This document shows positions 25,235 to 33,119 of a stretch of 64,000 nucleotides of DNA, in pieces. Numbering within the stretch: position 1 is the stretch's first letter; every line of letters begins with the position of its first letter. The stretch comes from Lachnoclostridium sp. An118 (lineage in GTDB: Bacteria > Bacillota > Clostridia > Lachnospirales > Lachnospiraceae). The stretch covers positions 90,373-154,372 of the forward strand of contig NZ_NFLQ01000007.1 in assembly GCF_002160985.1 (NCBI RefSeq), written 5' to 3'. The notes beneath the pieces are model-generated. The model was not told the origin of the DNA. It saw only the letters and a program-made list of their open reading frames with translations, and made no database searches. A program made the translations under genes and the position numbers.

Positions 25235-25246
25235 GACACAAGTGTC
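25235..25246. promoter_or_regulatory. Operator 1 for the TetR-phosphorylase fusion
   Basis: GACACAAGTGTC is a palindrome just downstream of the predicted start of transcription, centred 28 bp from operator 2. Confidence 0.7.
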
Positions 25247-25255
25247 TGTAAAATA

Positions 25256-25284
25256 ACTATACGACACATGTGTCGGAAAAACAA
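25256..25284 (-). promoter_or_regulatory. Promoter of the TetR-phosphorylase fusion
   Basis: On the minus strand: -35 TTGTTT (25279-25284), 17-base spacer, -10 TATAGT (25256-25261). The spacer is filled almost exactly by operator 2. Confidence 0.6.
25262..25275. promoter_or_regulatory. Operator 2 for the TetR-phosphorylase fusion
   Basis: CGACACATGTGTCG is a perfect 14-bp palindrome lying between the -35 and -10. Occupancy would block RNA polymerase. Confidence 0.75.
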
Positions 25285-25310
25285 GTAAAAAGAACAATAA
25301 TTGGGAATAG

Positions 25311-25865
25311 TTATGAGATCTTGGCCTTCAGATATTCGACATCTGTTTTTAGAGTAGAAACGACTTCTACCAGCAGATTGATCGTGCTCTGCTCTGAGCG
25401 CACGACGACTTTGTTCTCGAGATTTCTGATACGGGTGCAAAGCTCCGCGTAGTGCTCTTCAGACCGCTCCTGGATACGGTCTACCTCCGTGAGTATCATG
25501 TTTTCCGTTTCCCTGAGATCATCCTTGGTGGCCATCTTTGCTTCCAGAGCCTTGAGCTCGTCCTTGGTGGCCATCTTTGCTTCCAGAGCCCTGAGATCAT
25601 CCTTGGTAGCCATCTTTGCTTCCAGAGCCTTGAGCTCGTCCTTGGTGGCCATCTTTGCTTCCAGAGCCCTGAGCTCATCCTTAGTAGCCAAATTTTTGAG
25701 CTCATCCTTAGTAGCCAAATTTTTGAGCTCATCCTTAGTGACCAAATTTTTGAGATCATCCCTGGTGGCCATATCTTTGATATCGTCCTTAGTCGCCATC
25801 CCCGCGATATCCGCCTTTGTCACCATATGCTCCGCTATGTACCGCAGCAGCTCATCGTTTGACAT
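25311..25865 (-). CDS. Coiled-coil protein built of TKDDL/TKDEL repeats
   Basis: A 184-residue, highly charged, all-helical protein. After an N-terminal 25 residues come three 9-residue repeats (KNLATKDEL type), then four 13-residue repeats (ALEAKMATKDELK type). A C-terminal coiled-coil (residues 120-184) follows. Similar repeat proteins are widespread in phages and bacteria with no proven function. There is no signal peptide or membrane segment. The DNA repeats are nearly perfect, so copy number may vary between strains. ACAGGAGGTG precedes the ATG on the minus strand. It is upstream of, and co-directional with, the TetR-phosphorylase gene. Confidence 0.75.
   Translation of the reverse strand: MSNDELLRYIAEHMVTKADIAGMATKDDIKDMATRDDLKNLVTKDELKNLATKDELKNLATKDELRALEAKMATKDELKALEAKMATKDDLRALEAKMATKDELKALEAKMATKDDLRETENMILTEVDRIQERSEEHYAELCTRIRNLENKVVVRSEQSTINLLVEVVSTLKTDVEYLKAKIS
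25515..25751 (-). repeat. In-frame tandem repeats: 4 x 39 bp then 3 x 27 bp
   Basis: Units of 39 bp start at 25515, 25554, 25593 and 25632. Units of 27 bp start at 25671, 25698 and 25725. All are multiples of three and keep the coiled-coil frame open. Confidence 0.9.
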
Positions 25866-26208
25866 ATGTGTTCACCTCCTGTCTTTCATAAGGACTTGTG
25901 TCTGCGAGAAACCCAGAAGTTTACGTAAAAATCTGTAAACTAAGTATAGCACGGACACTGGAAAAATGCCAGAGGTATCCCCTTAAAAATTTTATAAATT
26001 TTCTCCGGCCCGCAGATTTCCGGTTCCTACATGTTTTTCCAGAAAAACCATAAGGATTGTCTGCATTCCGGATGATAGACTAAGGCTGCGGCGGGAAAAC
26101 AGATGTGCCGGAGACAGGAGCAGGGGGGACCGGGGAGAGATAAAAGAGGGGCTTCCTGCAGTGGAGAGCAGCTTTGGTCAGGGATGATATAGAAGGGAGA
26201 GAGACTCT
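25866..26208. other. Intergenic region before the glycan operon
   Basis: 343 bases between divergent genes. On the minus strand an extended -10 (TGCTATACT, near 25943-25951) probably serves the coiled-coil gene. GTTTTTC-CA-GAAAAAC (26033-26048) is a 7-2-7 palindrome, possibly regulatory. I see no confident promoter for the glycan operon, although one is expected here. No gene is apparent. Confidence 0.5.
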
Positions 26209-27456
26209 GTGAGGCAGAAGAATGTTTTGATCGTAACAGCGGTAGCTGGTTTTTTGTGTCAGTTTGAAAAAAATACAGTGGGTATCCTGAGAAGGGCCGG
26301 GGCCCGGATACACTATGCGTCGGACTTTGATTTTCCGGCCTATGAGTTTGATGAAGAGTATTTTGCTGAAAATGAGATTAAAGTGCATCCTCTTTCTATA
26401 AGAAAGTCCCCTGTACGCATCAGAGACAATTTTCGTGCGCTTGCGGAGCTGGTCCGCATCATCCGCAGGGAGGAGATCCACGTGGTGCACTGCCACAATC
26501 CTGTGGGCGGGGTGCTGGGCAGGCTGGCCGCGCGGCTTTCCGGGAGAAAAGTGCAGGTGATCTACACAGCCCACGGTTTCCATTTCTACAAGGGAGGACC
26601 GCTCACAAGCTGGCTCCTCTTTTATCCCGTGGAGAGAGTGCTGGCACGGCTGACAGATGTGCTGGTGACGATCAACAGGGAGGACAGACAGTGTGCCGAA
26701 CGGTTTATCCTAAAGAAGGGCGGCAGGGTGGAGGCGATACCGGGGACGGGAATAGACACAGACAAATTCTGCCTGGAGCGGAGCAGGAGGCAGGAGGCGA
26801 GGAGAGTCATGGGCGTGAAGGAGGGAGAGCTCTGCCTGATGACGGCAGCCCTCCTGGACAGGGAAAAGAACTGTCAGACTGTCCTGCGCGCCCTGGAGGA
26901 GCTGGGAGATATCCCCTGTCAGTATGTGCTCTGCGGGGAGGGCCCCCTGCGCCCCCTCCTGGAGAGGGAAATAAGGCGGAGAGGGCTGGAAGGCAGGGTG
27001 AGGCTCATGGGCTTCCGGAGAGACATGGACTTCCTCCTGCAGGGGGCGGACCTTTTCCTCTTTCCCTCCCTCAGGGAGGGACTGGGGATGGCTGCCCTGG
27101 AGGCCATGGCCTGCGGCCTTCCGGTAGTGGCCGCAGACAGCCGGGGGACGAGGGAGTATGTCCGCCAGGGAGAGAACGGCTTTCTGTGCGGCGGGCGAAA
27201 ACCCGATGAGTTTGCGTGGGCAGTCAGAGCGCTGTGGCAGGGGAAGGATCTGCGGGCAGCCATGGGCAGGGAGGCAAGAAGGATGAGTCTTCAGTTTTCC
27301 CGGCAGAGGGCCGAAGAGAAAATGAAAGAAATTTACAGGAGCATTGGTGTATGGGGGGAGGAGGCAGAGGATGAAGAGAAGACAGGTTATGGAGAAGAGA
27401 CCGGCAGTCAGCGTCATCATGAGTGTGTACGATCCCAGTCCTTTTTGTCAGCTTGA
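26209..27456 (+). CDS. GT4-family glycosyltransferase (glycan operon gene 1)
   Basis: A 415-residue GT-B glycosyltransferase. The N-terminal domain carries the WecA/CapM-like phrase VHCHNPVGGVLGRLAARLSG and YTAHGFHFYKGG. The donor site is the Glu-rich segment LFLFPSLREGLGMAALEAMA (E-x7-E pattern). It probably adds a hexose early in assembly of a surface polysaccharide on the cytoplasmic membrane face. The start is GTG 26209 with GGGAGAG upstream. The final ~28 residues overlap the next gene in another frame and look non-native, so an ancestral stop or frameshift may have been lost. Confidence 0.85.
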   Translation: MRQKNVLIVTAVAGFLCQFEKNTVGILRRAGARIHYASDFDFPAYEFDEEYFAENEIKVHPLSIRKSPVRIRDNFRALAELVRIIRREEIHVVHCHNPVGGVLGRLAARLSGRKVQVIYTAHGFHFYKGGPLTSWLLFYPVERVLARLTDVLVTINREDRQCAERFILKKGGRVEAIPGTGIDTDKFCLERSRRQEARRVMGVKEGELCLMTAALLDREKNCQTVLRALEELGDIPCQYVLCGEGPLRPLLEREIRRRGLEGRVRLMGFRRDMDFLLQGADLFLFPSLREGLGMAALEAMACGLPVVAADSRGTREYVRQGENGFLCGGRKPDEFAWAVRALWQGKDLRAAMGREARRMSLQFSRQRAEEKMKEIYRSIGVWGEEAEDEEKTGYGEETGSQRHHECVRSQSFLSA

Positions 27457-28252
27457 GGCGGCGGTGGGCTCGGTGCTGGAGCAGACCTTTGCGGATTTTG
27501 AGCTACTACTCTACAATGACGGCTCCAATGAGGCCGCATCGGAGAAGATGCGGCAGCTGGCCAGGAGCGATGCCAGGATCCTTTACCTTGAGAGCGAAAA
27601 GAACAGAGGCATTGCCAGCGGGCTGAACCGCTGTATTGAGAAGGCACGGGGGAAATATATCGCCCGGATGGACGGGGACGACCTTCTCCTCCGAGAGCGG
27701 CTTGAAGTACAGGTCCGGTTCCTGGAGCTGAATGGACAGTATGATTTTGTGGGGACCGGAGCCTGGCTTTTCGATGAGGGCGGTATCTGGGGGGAGCGTC
27801 TGATGAAGGAAAAGCCGGAAAAAGAAGATTTCCTGCCCTTTTCTCCATACATCCATCCCACCGTCATGTTCAGGAGAAGTGTATTTGAAAAGTGCGGGCT
27901 TTACAATGAATCGGAGAAGGTCAGGAGATGCGAGGACTACGAGCTTTTTGTGAGACTGCATATTCTGGGCTGTTATGGGTATAATCTCCAGGAGAAGCTG
28001 ATCTGTTACCGGGAGGGGAAGGACAGCTGGAAAAAGAGAAGATTCTGTTACCGTCTGGATGAGATGCGCTTTCGCAGAGAAGGCTTTCAGGCTCTCGGAC
28101 TCACAGGGGGAAAAGCCTGGCTGTGCCGCTTCCGCCCGCTGGCCGCGGGGCTTGTCCCGCGGATGGCGGGAAGATGGCTGAAAAGGCGGCAGGCGGTGTG
28201 CAGAGGGGAGGAGCGGATATGGACAGGACCCATACCACAGAAAATGCAGTGA
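27371..28252 (+). CDS. GT2-family glycosyltransferase (gene 2)
   Basis: A 293-residue GT-A glycosyltransferase of family 2: SVIMSVYDPSPFCQLEAAVG at the N terminus and the metal/nucleotide motif ARMDGDDLLL near residue 105. It probably transfers a sugar from a nucleotide donor to the growing lipid-linked glycan. ATG 27371 is chosen because GGGAGGAGG lies upstream; ATG 27389 is an alternative. It overlaps gene 1 by 86 bases and gene 3 by 34 bases, showing very compact packing. Confidence 0.82.
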   Translation: MKRRQVMEKRPAVSVIMSVYDPSPFCQLEAAVGSVLEQTFADFELLLYNDGSNEAASEKMRQLARSDARILYLESEKNRGIASGLNRCIEKARGKYIARMDGDDLLLRERLEVQVRFLELNGQYDFVGTGAWLFDEGGIWGERLMKEKPEKEDFLPFSPYIHPTVMFRRSVFEKCGLYNESEKVRRCEDYELFVRLHILGCYGYNLQEKLICYREGKDSWKKRRFCYRLDEMRFRREGFQALGLTGGKAWLCRFRPLAAGLVPRMAGRWLKRRQAVCRGEERIWTGPIPQKMQ

Positions 28253-29520
28253 TGGAGACGGTGCGCAGCTGTGCCAGGGAGATACTGGCGCCTGCCATGG
28301 TCGAGTTTGTGAAGTGGATCTTAAGATCCGCCGGAGAGAGAAACATCCGGCGGGTCTATTTTCTTGCCAGAGATGGGTGGCCCATGTACCGGGCCGCCAG
28401 GATCTTGAGCCGGGCCGTGGAGCCGGCTGTCGACTGCCGGTATCTCTGCTGTTCCAGATATGCCCTCAGGATTCCCTGCTTTTCTCTCATGGAGAAGCAG
28501 GAGATAGCGGACCAGATCTGTGTGGGAGGGGTGGATGTGACGCTGCAAAAGCTCCTGAAAAGAGGCGGTCTGGATGACGGGGAGGTCAGAAGAGCTGCGG
28601 AGGAGCTTGGCAGGGAAACGGAGCTGGACAGGATCCTTCCCTACAGGGAAATAGACAGGCTGCGGGAGAGCCTCATGGAGGGAGAGCTGTTCTGGAGCTA
28701 TGTGTACAGGCATGCGGGGGAAGCCTACGGGCCTGCATCCGCCTGGATCATCCAGGAGGGGCTTCTGGAGCCTGTCCGGTATGCTGTGGCAGACAGCGGA
28801 TGGACAGGGAGCATGCAGCTTACGCTGAACCGGCTTCTGGATTCCATGAGCTACAGAGGAAAGCTGGAGGGCTTTTACTATGGACTGTACCACATCCCGG
28901 AAAAGGCGGACCCCAGGGATTACCATGTATATTATTTTGGCCCGGAAGGAAGGATAAAAAGGAAAGTCTATTTCTCCAACTGCCTGTTTGAGAGTGTATT
29001 CAGTCAGCCTGAGGGCATGTGCATCGGATATGAGAGGACAGAAGAGGGGGTGGCTCCACTCCGGGAGGAGGTGCGGCCTGGGAACGGGGCTATCCTGGAC
29101 TGTGTCACGCGGGAGGTGGAGGAGCAGGCGGGGGCGGAGAAGGAAAGCCTGCCGGAACGACTGCTGGACTGGCATATCCAGGAGCCGGGAGACGCACAGA
29201 GAAGGCTGGCACGGCTGATGGCAAGGCCCACGCGGAAAGAGGCGGAGGTGTTTGGAGGCATGGCTTTTTCCGACGATGTGCTGGATGGCGGGGAGACTCT
29301 GGCGGCGCCTCTTAGTGAGGAGCAGATCAGAGAAAACAGGTTCCTTGCCAGAGGGCTTTCCATGAGCGGGCTGCGCAGGGAGCCGGTCCACGAGAGCGCC
29401 TGGATGGAGGGCTCTATCCTTTTGTGCGGGCGCCATGTGGGACGCCATCTCTGGCACAACCGCCTGTACAAATATGCCCTGTACTACAGGAAACAGATGA
29501 GAGAGAGGAAAAAAAGATGA
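28219..29520 (+). CDS. COG5610-like FLARDG-domain protein without HAD part (gene 3)
   Basis: A 433-residue protein matching the C-terminal half of genes 6 and 10. Shared landmarks are IRRVYFLARDGWPMYRAARI (compare LFLAREG and WFLSRDG) and, mid-protein, VADSGWTGSMQLTLNRLL (compare VDVGWSGNN and VDVGWAGSG). The HAD domain found in front of this module in the two paralogues is absent. Biochemistry is unknown; the recurrence in a glycan locus suggests transfer or editing of a glycan substituent. GGGGAGGAG precedes ATG 28219. The stop overlaps the permease ATG (ATGA). Confidence 0.7.
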   Translation: MDRTHTTENAVMETVRSCAREILAPAMVEFVKWILRSAGERNIRRVYFLARDGWPMYRAARILSRAVEPAVDCRYLCCSRYALRIPCFSLMEKQEIADQICVGGVDVTLQKLLKRGGLDDGEVRRAAEELGRETELDRILPYREIDRLRESLMEGELFWSYVYRHAGEAYGPASAWIIQEGLLEPVRYAVADSGWTGSMQLTLNRLLDSMSYRGKLEGFYYGLYHIPEKADPRDYHVYYFGPEGRIKRKVYFSNCLFESVFSQPEGMCIGYERTEEGVAPLREEVRPGNGAILDCVTREVEEQAGAEKESLPERLLDWHIQEPGDAQRRLARLMARPTRKEAEVFGGMAFSDDVLDGGETLAAPLSEEQIRENRFLARGLSMSGLRREPVHESAWMEGSILLCGRHVGRHLWHNRLYKYALYYRKQMRERKKR

Positions 29521-30275
29521 GAGGACATCTATATTTTGTGACAGGACAGCTTGTGGCAAGAGAGATGAAAAGGAAATACAGCCGCTCCAGGCTGGGGATC
29601 CTGTGGAGCGTGCTGAACCCTCTCCTGTCCATGGCCGTCCTGTCCATGATATTCTCCACCATGTTCCGAAAATCTATAGAGGACTATCCGGTCTACTATC
29701 TGACCGGCCTTTTGATATGGAGCTTTTTTACTGCGGCCACAAACACGGCCATGACCGCTCTGGCAGACAACCAGGCCCTGCTCCTTCAGGTGCGGCTTCC
29801 CAGGTCCGTGTTCCCTCTCTCAAGGGTGGTGACGGCTTTTGTAAATTTTCTGTATTCCCTGGCAGCCTATGCGGTCATGCTCCTTGTGTTCCGGATACCG
29901 CTGAGGGAGAGCGCGCTTGTCTTTCCGGTGATCGTCCTGTTCCTCTTTTTATTTTCCCTGGGTATGGGGTATGTCCTCTCTGTCCTCTATGTTTTTTTCG
30001 GAGATATACGTCACCTGTACGGGGTGGCCCTGACACTGTGGATGTATCTGTCCGCCCTGTTTTACCCTCTGGAGCTGCTGCCCAGGACCATGCAGGCGGT
30101 GATCTGGCAGAACCCGGTGTACAACTTTATCGCAGGGGCCAGGGACTGTCTCCTCTACGGGAGGATGCCCCCGGCCATGGTCCTCCTTCGTATTGCTTTG
30201 TGGGGAGCCGGTATGTACGGGGCCGGCAGGGTCGTGTTTTGGAAGAGCCAGAACAGAGTAATACAGAAATTGTAA
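29517..30275 (+). CDS. Polysaccharide ABC exporter permease (Wzm/TagG type, gene 4)
   Basis: A 252-residue ABC-2 type permease with six membrane segments. The N-terminal signature LVAREMKRKYSRSRLGILWS and the WQNPVYNFIAGARDCLLYGR segment are characteristic of Wzm/TagG/KpsM proteins that move lipid-linked polysaccharide out across the membrane. The start overlaps the stop of gene 3 by four bases. The ATPase partner is the next gene. Confidence 0.9.
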   Translation: MRGHLYFVTGQLVAREMKRKYSRSRLGILWSVLNPLLSMAVLSMIFSTMFRKSIEDYPVYYLTGLLIWSFFTAATNTAMTALADNQALLLQVRLPRSVFPLSRVVTAFVNFLYSLAAYAVMLLVFRIPLRESALVFPVIVLFLFLFSLGMGYVLSVLYVFFGDIRHLYGVALTLWMYLSALFYPLELLPRTMQAVIWQNPVYNFIAGARDCLLYGRMPPAMVLLRIALWGAGMYGAGRVVFWKSQNRVIQKL

Positions 30276-30289
30276 GGAAGGTGGGAAGC

Positions 30290-31066
30290 GTGGAGAAAAG
30301 AAGAGAAGAAAGGCCGGCCATAGCCGTGCGCCATGTGAGCATGTATTATAAAGTGCCTGTGGAAGGGGCTTCCAGCTTTAAAGAATATGTCATAGGAGCG
30401 CTCAGAGGAAGGAACCGGACCAGAGTCCTGAGGGCTCTGGAGGATATCAGCTTTGATGTCAGAAGGGGAGAGGTGCTGGGGATCATCGGGACAAACGGCT
30501 CCGGGAAGAGCACTCTTCTTAAGATCATTTCAGGCGCCCTGCTTCCGACGAGAGGGCAGGTGGAGGCAGACCGGGACAGCATCCAGCTCCTCACTCTGGG
30601 GACGGGCTTTGACCGGGAGCTGACGGCCCGGGAAAATGTCTATCTGAGCGGCGCCCTGCTGGGGTACAGCAGGGATTTCATCAGGAGGAAATACAGGAAG
30701 ATCGTGGAGTTTGCGGAGCTGGAGGGGTTCATGGAACAGAAGGTGAAGAATTTTTCTTCCGGTATGGTCTCCAGGCTCGGATTTGCCATTGCCACGGCCA
30801 GAGAGACGCCGGGTATCCTGATCCTGGACGAAGTGCTCAGCGTGGGGGATATGTTCTTCCGGGAAAAAAGCGCCGGGCGCATCCAGGAGATGATACACAG
30901 CGGAGCCACGGTGCTGATCGTATCCCACTCTGTTGACACGGTGCGGAAGAACTGCACCCGGGCCCTGTGGATAGAGAAGGGCCGTCAGCGGATGGACGGG
31001 GAGCCCGGGGAGGTGTGTGCGGCGTACACGGATTGGGGGAAGCGGAGAAAGGAAGTGGGGAGATGA
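30290..31066 (+). CDS. Polysaccharide ABC exporter ATPase (Wzt/TagH type, gene 5)
   Basis: A 258-residue ATPase. Walker A is GTNGSGKSTLLK, the signature is NFSSGMVSRLGFA, Walker B is GILILDEVLSVGD and the switch histidine is in IVSHS. VSMYYKVPVEGASSFKEY at the N terminus is typical of the Wzt/TagH group. There is no C-terminal carbohydrate-binding extension, so export should not depend on a Wzt-recognised chain terminus. GTG 30290 follows AAGGAAGG. The stop overlaps the ATG of gene 6. Confidence 0.9.
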   Translation: MEKRREERPAIAVRHVSMYYKVPVEGASSFKEYVIGALRGRNRTRVLRALEDISFDVRRGEVLGIIGTNGSGKSTLLKIISGALLPTRGQVEADRDSIQLLTLGTGFDRELTARENVYLSGALLGYSRDFIRRKYRKIVEFAELEGFMEQKVKNFSSGMVSRLGFAIATARETPGILILDEVLSVGDMFFREKSAGRIQEMIHSGATVLIVSHSVDTVRKNCTRALWIEKGRQRMDGEPGEVCAAYTDWGKRRKEVGR

Positions 31067-33105
31067 AAGAAAATGTAAAGCGCAGGATGTACAGGCTGCT
31101 GGTGAATAGAGTGCCGGGGATCGCAGGGAGGTACCAGCGCCTCCGGAAGGAGCACCCGGGTGCGGCCGGAAGGGGGATGGCCGCGGCGGCACTTCTGTGG
31201 TCGAACGCACTCTACTATGCGGGGTGGAGGCGGGAGCTGCGGTTCCCGGAGGGGTACGGCTTCTACGAGAGGAGGCGCCTGCGCCTGCCGGAATCAGGCA
31301 CTGCCGGCCTCCCCTCCTGGCAGGAGACAGCAGAAATACTGCTTTCCTTTGACGTGGTATCCTTTGATGTCTTTGACACGCTGCTCCTGCGCCCCTTCCG
31401 GGAGCCTGCGGATCTGTTCTACCTGCTGGGGATAAGGCTCTCTGTCCCGGATTTCCGGTATCTTCGGGTGGAGGCGGAGCGCCTGGCAAGGGAGGAAGCT
31501 TTAAAAAGGGGCGGGAGCGGGGAGGTGACCCTCGGAGCGATCTGGAGGGTCCTGTCCGCCATGACAGGGACAGACGCGGTGGAGGGAGCGAGGGCGGAGA
31601 TGGACCTGGAGAGTCAGTACTGCCAGGCGAATCCCTACTTTACTCCGGTCCTGGAGAAGCTGCGGAAAGGAGGAAAGAAGGTCATCCTGACCAGCGATAT
31701 GTATCTGGAGGGGGAGTTTATCCAAAGGCTTGTGGAGGAGAAGGGGCTCGGCTGCTTTGACGGCTGTTTCGTGTCCTGCCGGTCCGGCAGGTCCAAGTGG
31801 AGGGGAGACCTGTACCGGGAGATGCAGGAGAGGTTGGGAGGAGCAGATACAGGGGAGGAGCCCAGCGTGATCCATGTGGGAGACAATCTCCATTCGGACG
31901 TGCGCATGGCGGAGAAGGCCGGGATAGCGGCCCTCTGGTACCCGGGGCCGCAGGAGGCCGGAGGACCGTACCGGGCAAGGGATATGTCCGCCGTGACCGG
32001 CAGCATGTATGCGGGCCTTGTCAACATCCGGCTCCACTGCGGGCTGAAGAGCTACACCGCCTTTTACGAGTACGGCTATGTGTACGGCGGCCTGCTTGCC
32101 CTGGGATACTGCCGGTTCATACACAGATTTGTCCGTGACCGGGGGATCCGGAGGCTCTGGTTCCTCTCCCGGGATGGCGAGGTGCTGAAATGGGTGTATG
32201 ACCTCCTCTATCCGGGGGAGGATACCTGCTATGTGCTCTGGTCGAGGAGCGCGGCTTCGCGGCTCCTCTCCGGCATCAGCAGCCACGGATTTTTCCAGCG
32301 TTTCCTTTATCAGAAGACAGACCAGGGTTATACCCTCCGGCAGATCTTTGCCAGCATGGACCTGGATTTCCTCCTGGAGGAGGCCTGCCGGCAGCGGGGC
32401 TGGAGGCCGGAGGACCTGCTGACAGCCGGGAGAGCAGGCGCCTGCCGCGGGTTCCTGCTTTCCAGGTGGGATGAGGTGCAGGCTTTCTATGACAGGGAGA
32501 GGGAGGCTGCAGGGAAATACCTGGCAGGGCTCTCGGCGGGAGCGGCCGCCATGGCGGCGGTGGACGTGGGCTGGGCCGGCAGTGGGGCGTCCTCCCTGGA
32601 TGTGTTCCTGCGCCGGGTCCTGGGGCTCCCCTGCCGGGTCTATGGCACCCTGGCGGGGACGGCCACTGTCTACAGTGCGTCCCCGGACACGGCGGAGGGA
32701 TTTTTCTTCTCCGGCCAGATGGACAGCTATCTCTTTTCCCAGAGCAAGAACAGGGATCTGTGGAAATTCCATAATCTGGGAGAAAAGCATAACCTCTACA
32801 TGGAGCTTTTATTTACCTCCCCCTCCCCGGGACTCAAAGGGTTTGCCCTGGATGAGGAGGGGCAGGTGGTATTCCGGTATGGAAGGCGGGAAAAGCATGC
32901 AGGTGAGATCCGTCGGATCCAGAAGGGAGTCCTGGATTTTGTCCGGGACTACAGGCGCTGCTTCCCGGAATTCCTGGAAAGCGGGGCAGGCTGGATTTCC
33001 GGTCGGGACGCCTATGCGCCCCTCCTGCTGTTCCTGCAGGACAGGAGGATAAGGAAAAGGTTTGAGGCATCCTTCTGCTGGGATGCGGACGCGAATGTGG
33101 AGTAG
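31063..33105 (+). CDS. HAD + FLARDG-domain protein (COG5610-like, gene 6)
   Basis: A 680-residue cytoplasmic protein. Residues ~95-320 are a HAD-like domain: VSFDVFDTLLLRPFREPADL, VILTSDMYLEGEF and VGDNLHSDVRMAEKAGI. In motif I the residue two after the nucleophilic Asp is Phe, not Asp, as in haloacid dehalogenases rather than typical phosphatases. Residues ~360-680 are the FLARDG-type module (LWFLSRDGEVLKWVYDLLYP; AAVDVGWAGSGASSLDVFL). It resembles COG5610 proteins of capsule loci, whose reaction is unknown. The ATGA overlap with gene 5 implies coupling. Confidence 0.72.
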   Translation: MKENVKRRMYRLLVNRVPGIAGRYQRLRKEHPGAAGRGMAAAALLWSNALYYAGWRRELRFPEGYGFYERRRLRLPESGTAGLPSWQETAEILLSFDVVSFDVFDTLLLRPFREPADLFYLLGIRLSVPDFRYLRVEAERLAREEALKRGGSGEVTLGAIWRVLSAMTGTDAVEGARAEMDLESQYCQANPYFTPVLEKLRKGGKKVILTSDMYLEGEFIQRLVEEKGLGCFDGCFVSCRSGRSKWRGDLYREMQERLGGADTGEEPSVIHVGDNLHSDVRMAEKAGIAALWYPGPQEAGGPYRARDMSAVTGSMYAGLVNIRLHCGLKSYTAFYEYGYVYGGLLALGYCRFIHRFVRDRGIRRLWFLSRDGEVLKWVYDLLYPGEDTCYVLWSRSAASRLLSGISSHGFFQRFLYQKTDQGYTLRQIFASMDLDFLLEEACRQRGWRPEDLLTAGRAGACRGFLLSRWDEVQAFYDREREAAGKYLAGLSAGAAAMAAVDVGWAGSGASSLDVFLRRVLGLPCRVYGTLAGTATVYSASPDTAEGFFFSGQMDSYLFSQSKNRDLWKFHNLGEKHNLYMELLFTSPSPGLKGFALDEEGQVVFRYGRREKHAGEIRRIQKGVLDFVRDYRRCFPEFLESGAGWISGRDAYAPLLLFLQDRRIRKRFEASFCWDADANVE

Positions 33106-33119
33106 AGGAAAAGGCAGGT

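Noticed and set aside
25515..25751. Regularly spaced repeats that could suggest a CRISPR array
   Set aside because: The units are contiguous with no unique spacers, divide by three and encode a coiled-coil; they are coding tandem repeats.
29603..30289. An upstream extension of the Wzt-type ATPase frame
   Set aside because: It overlaps the permease gene in another frame. The real start is GTG 30290 with its ribosome site.
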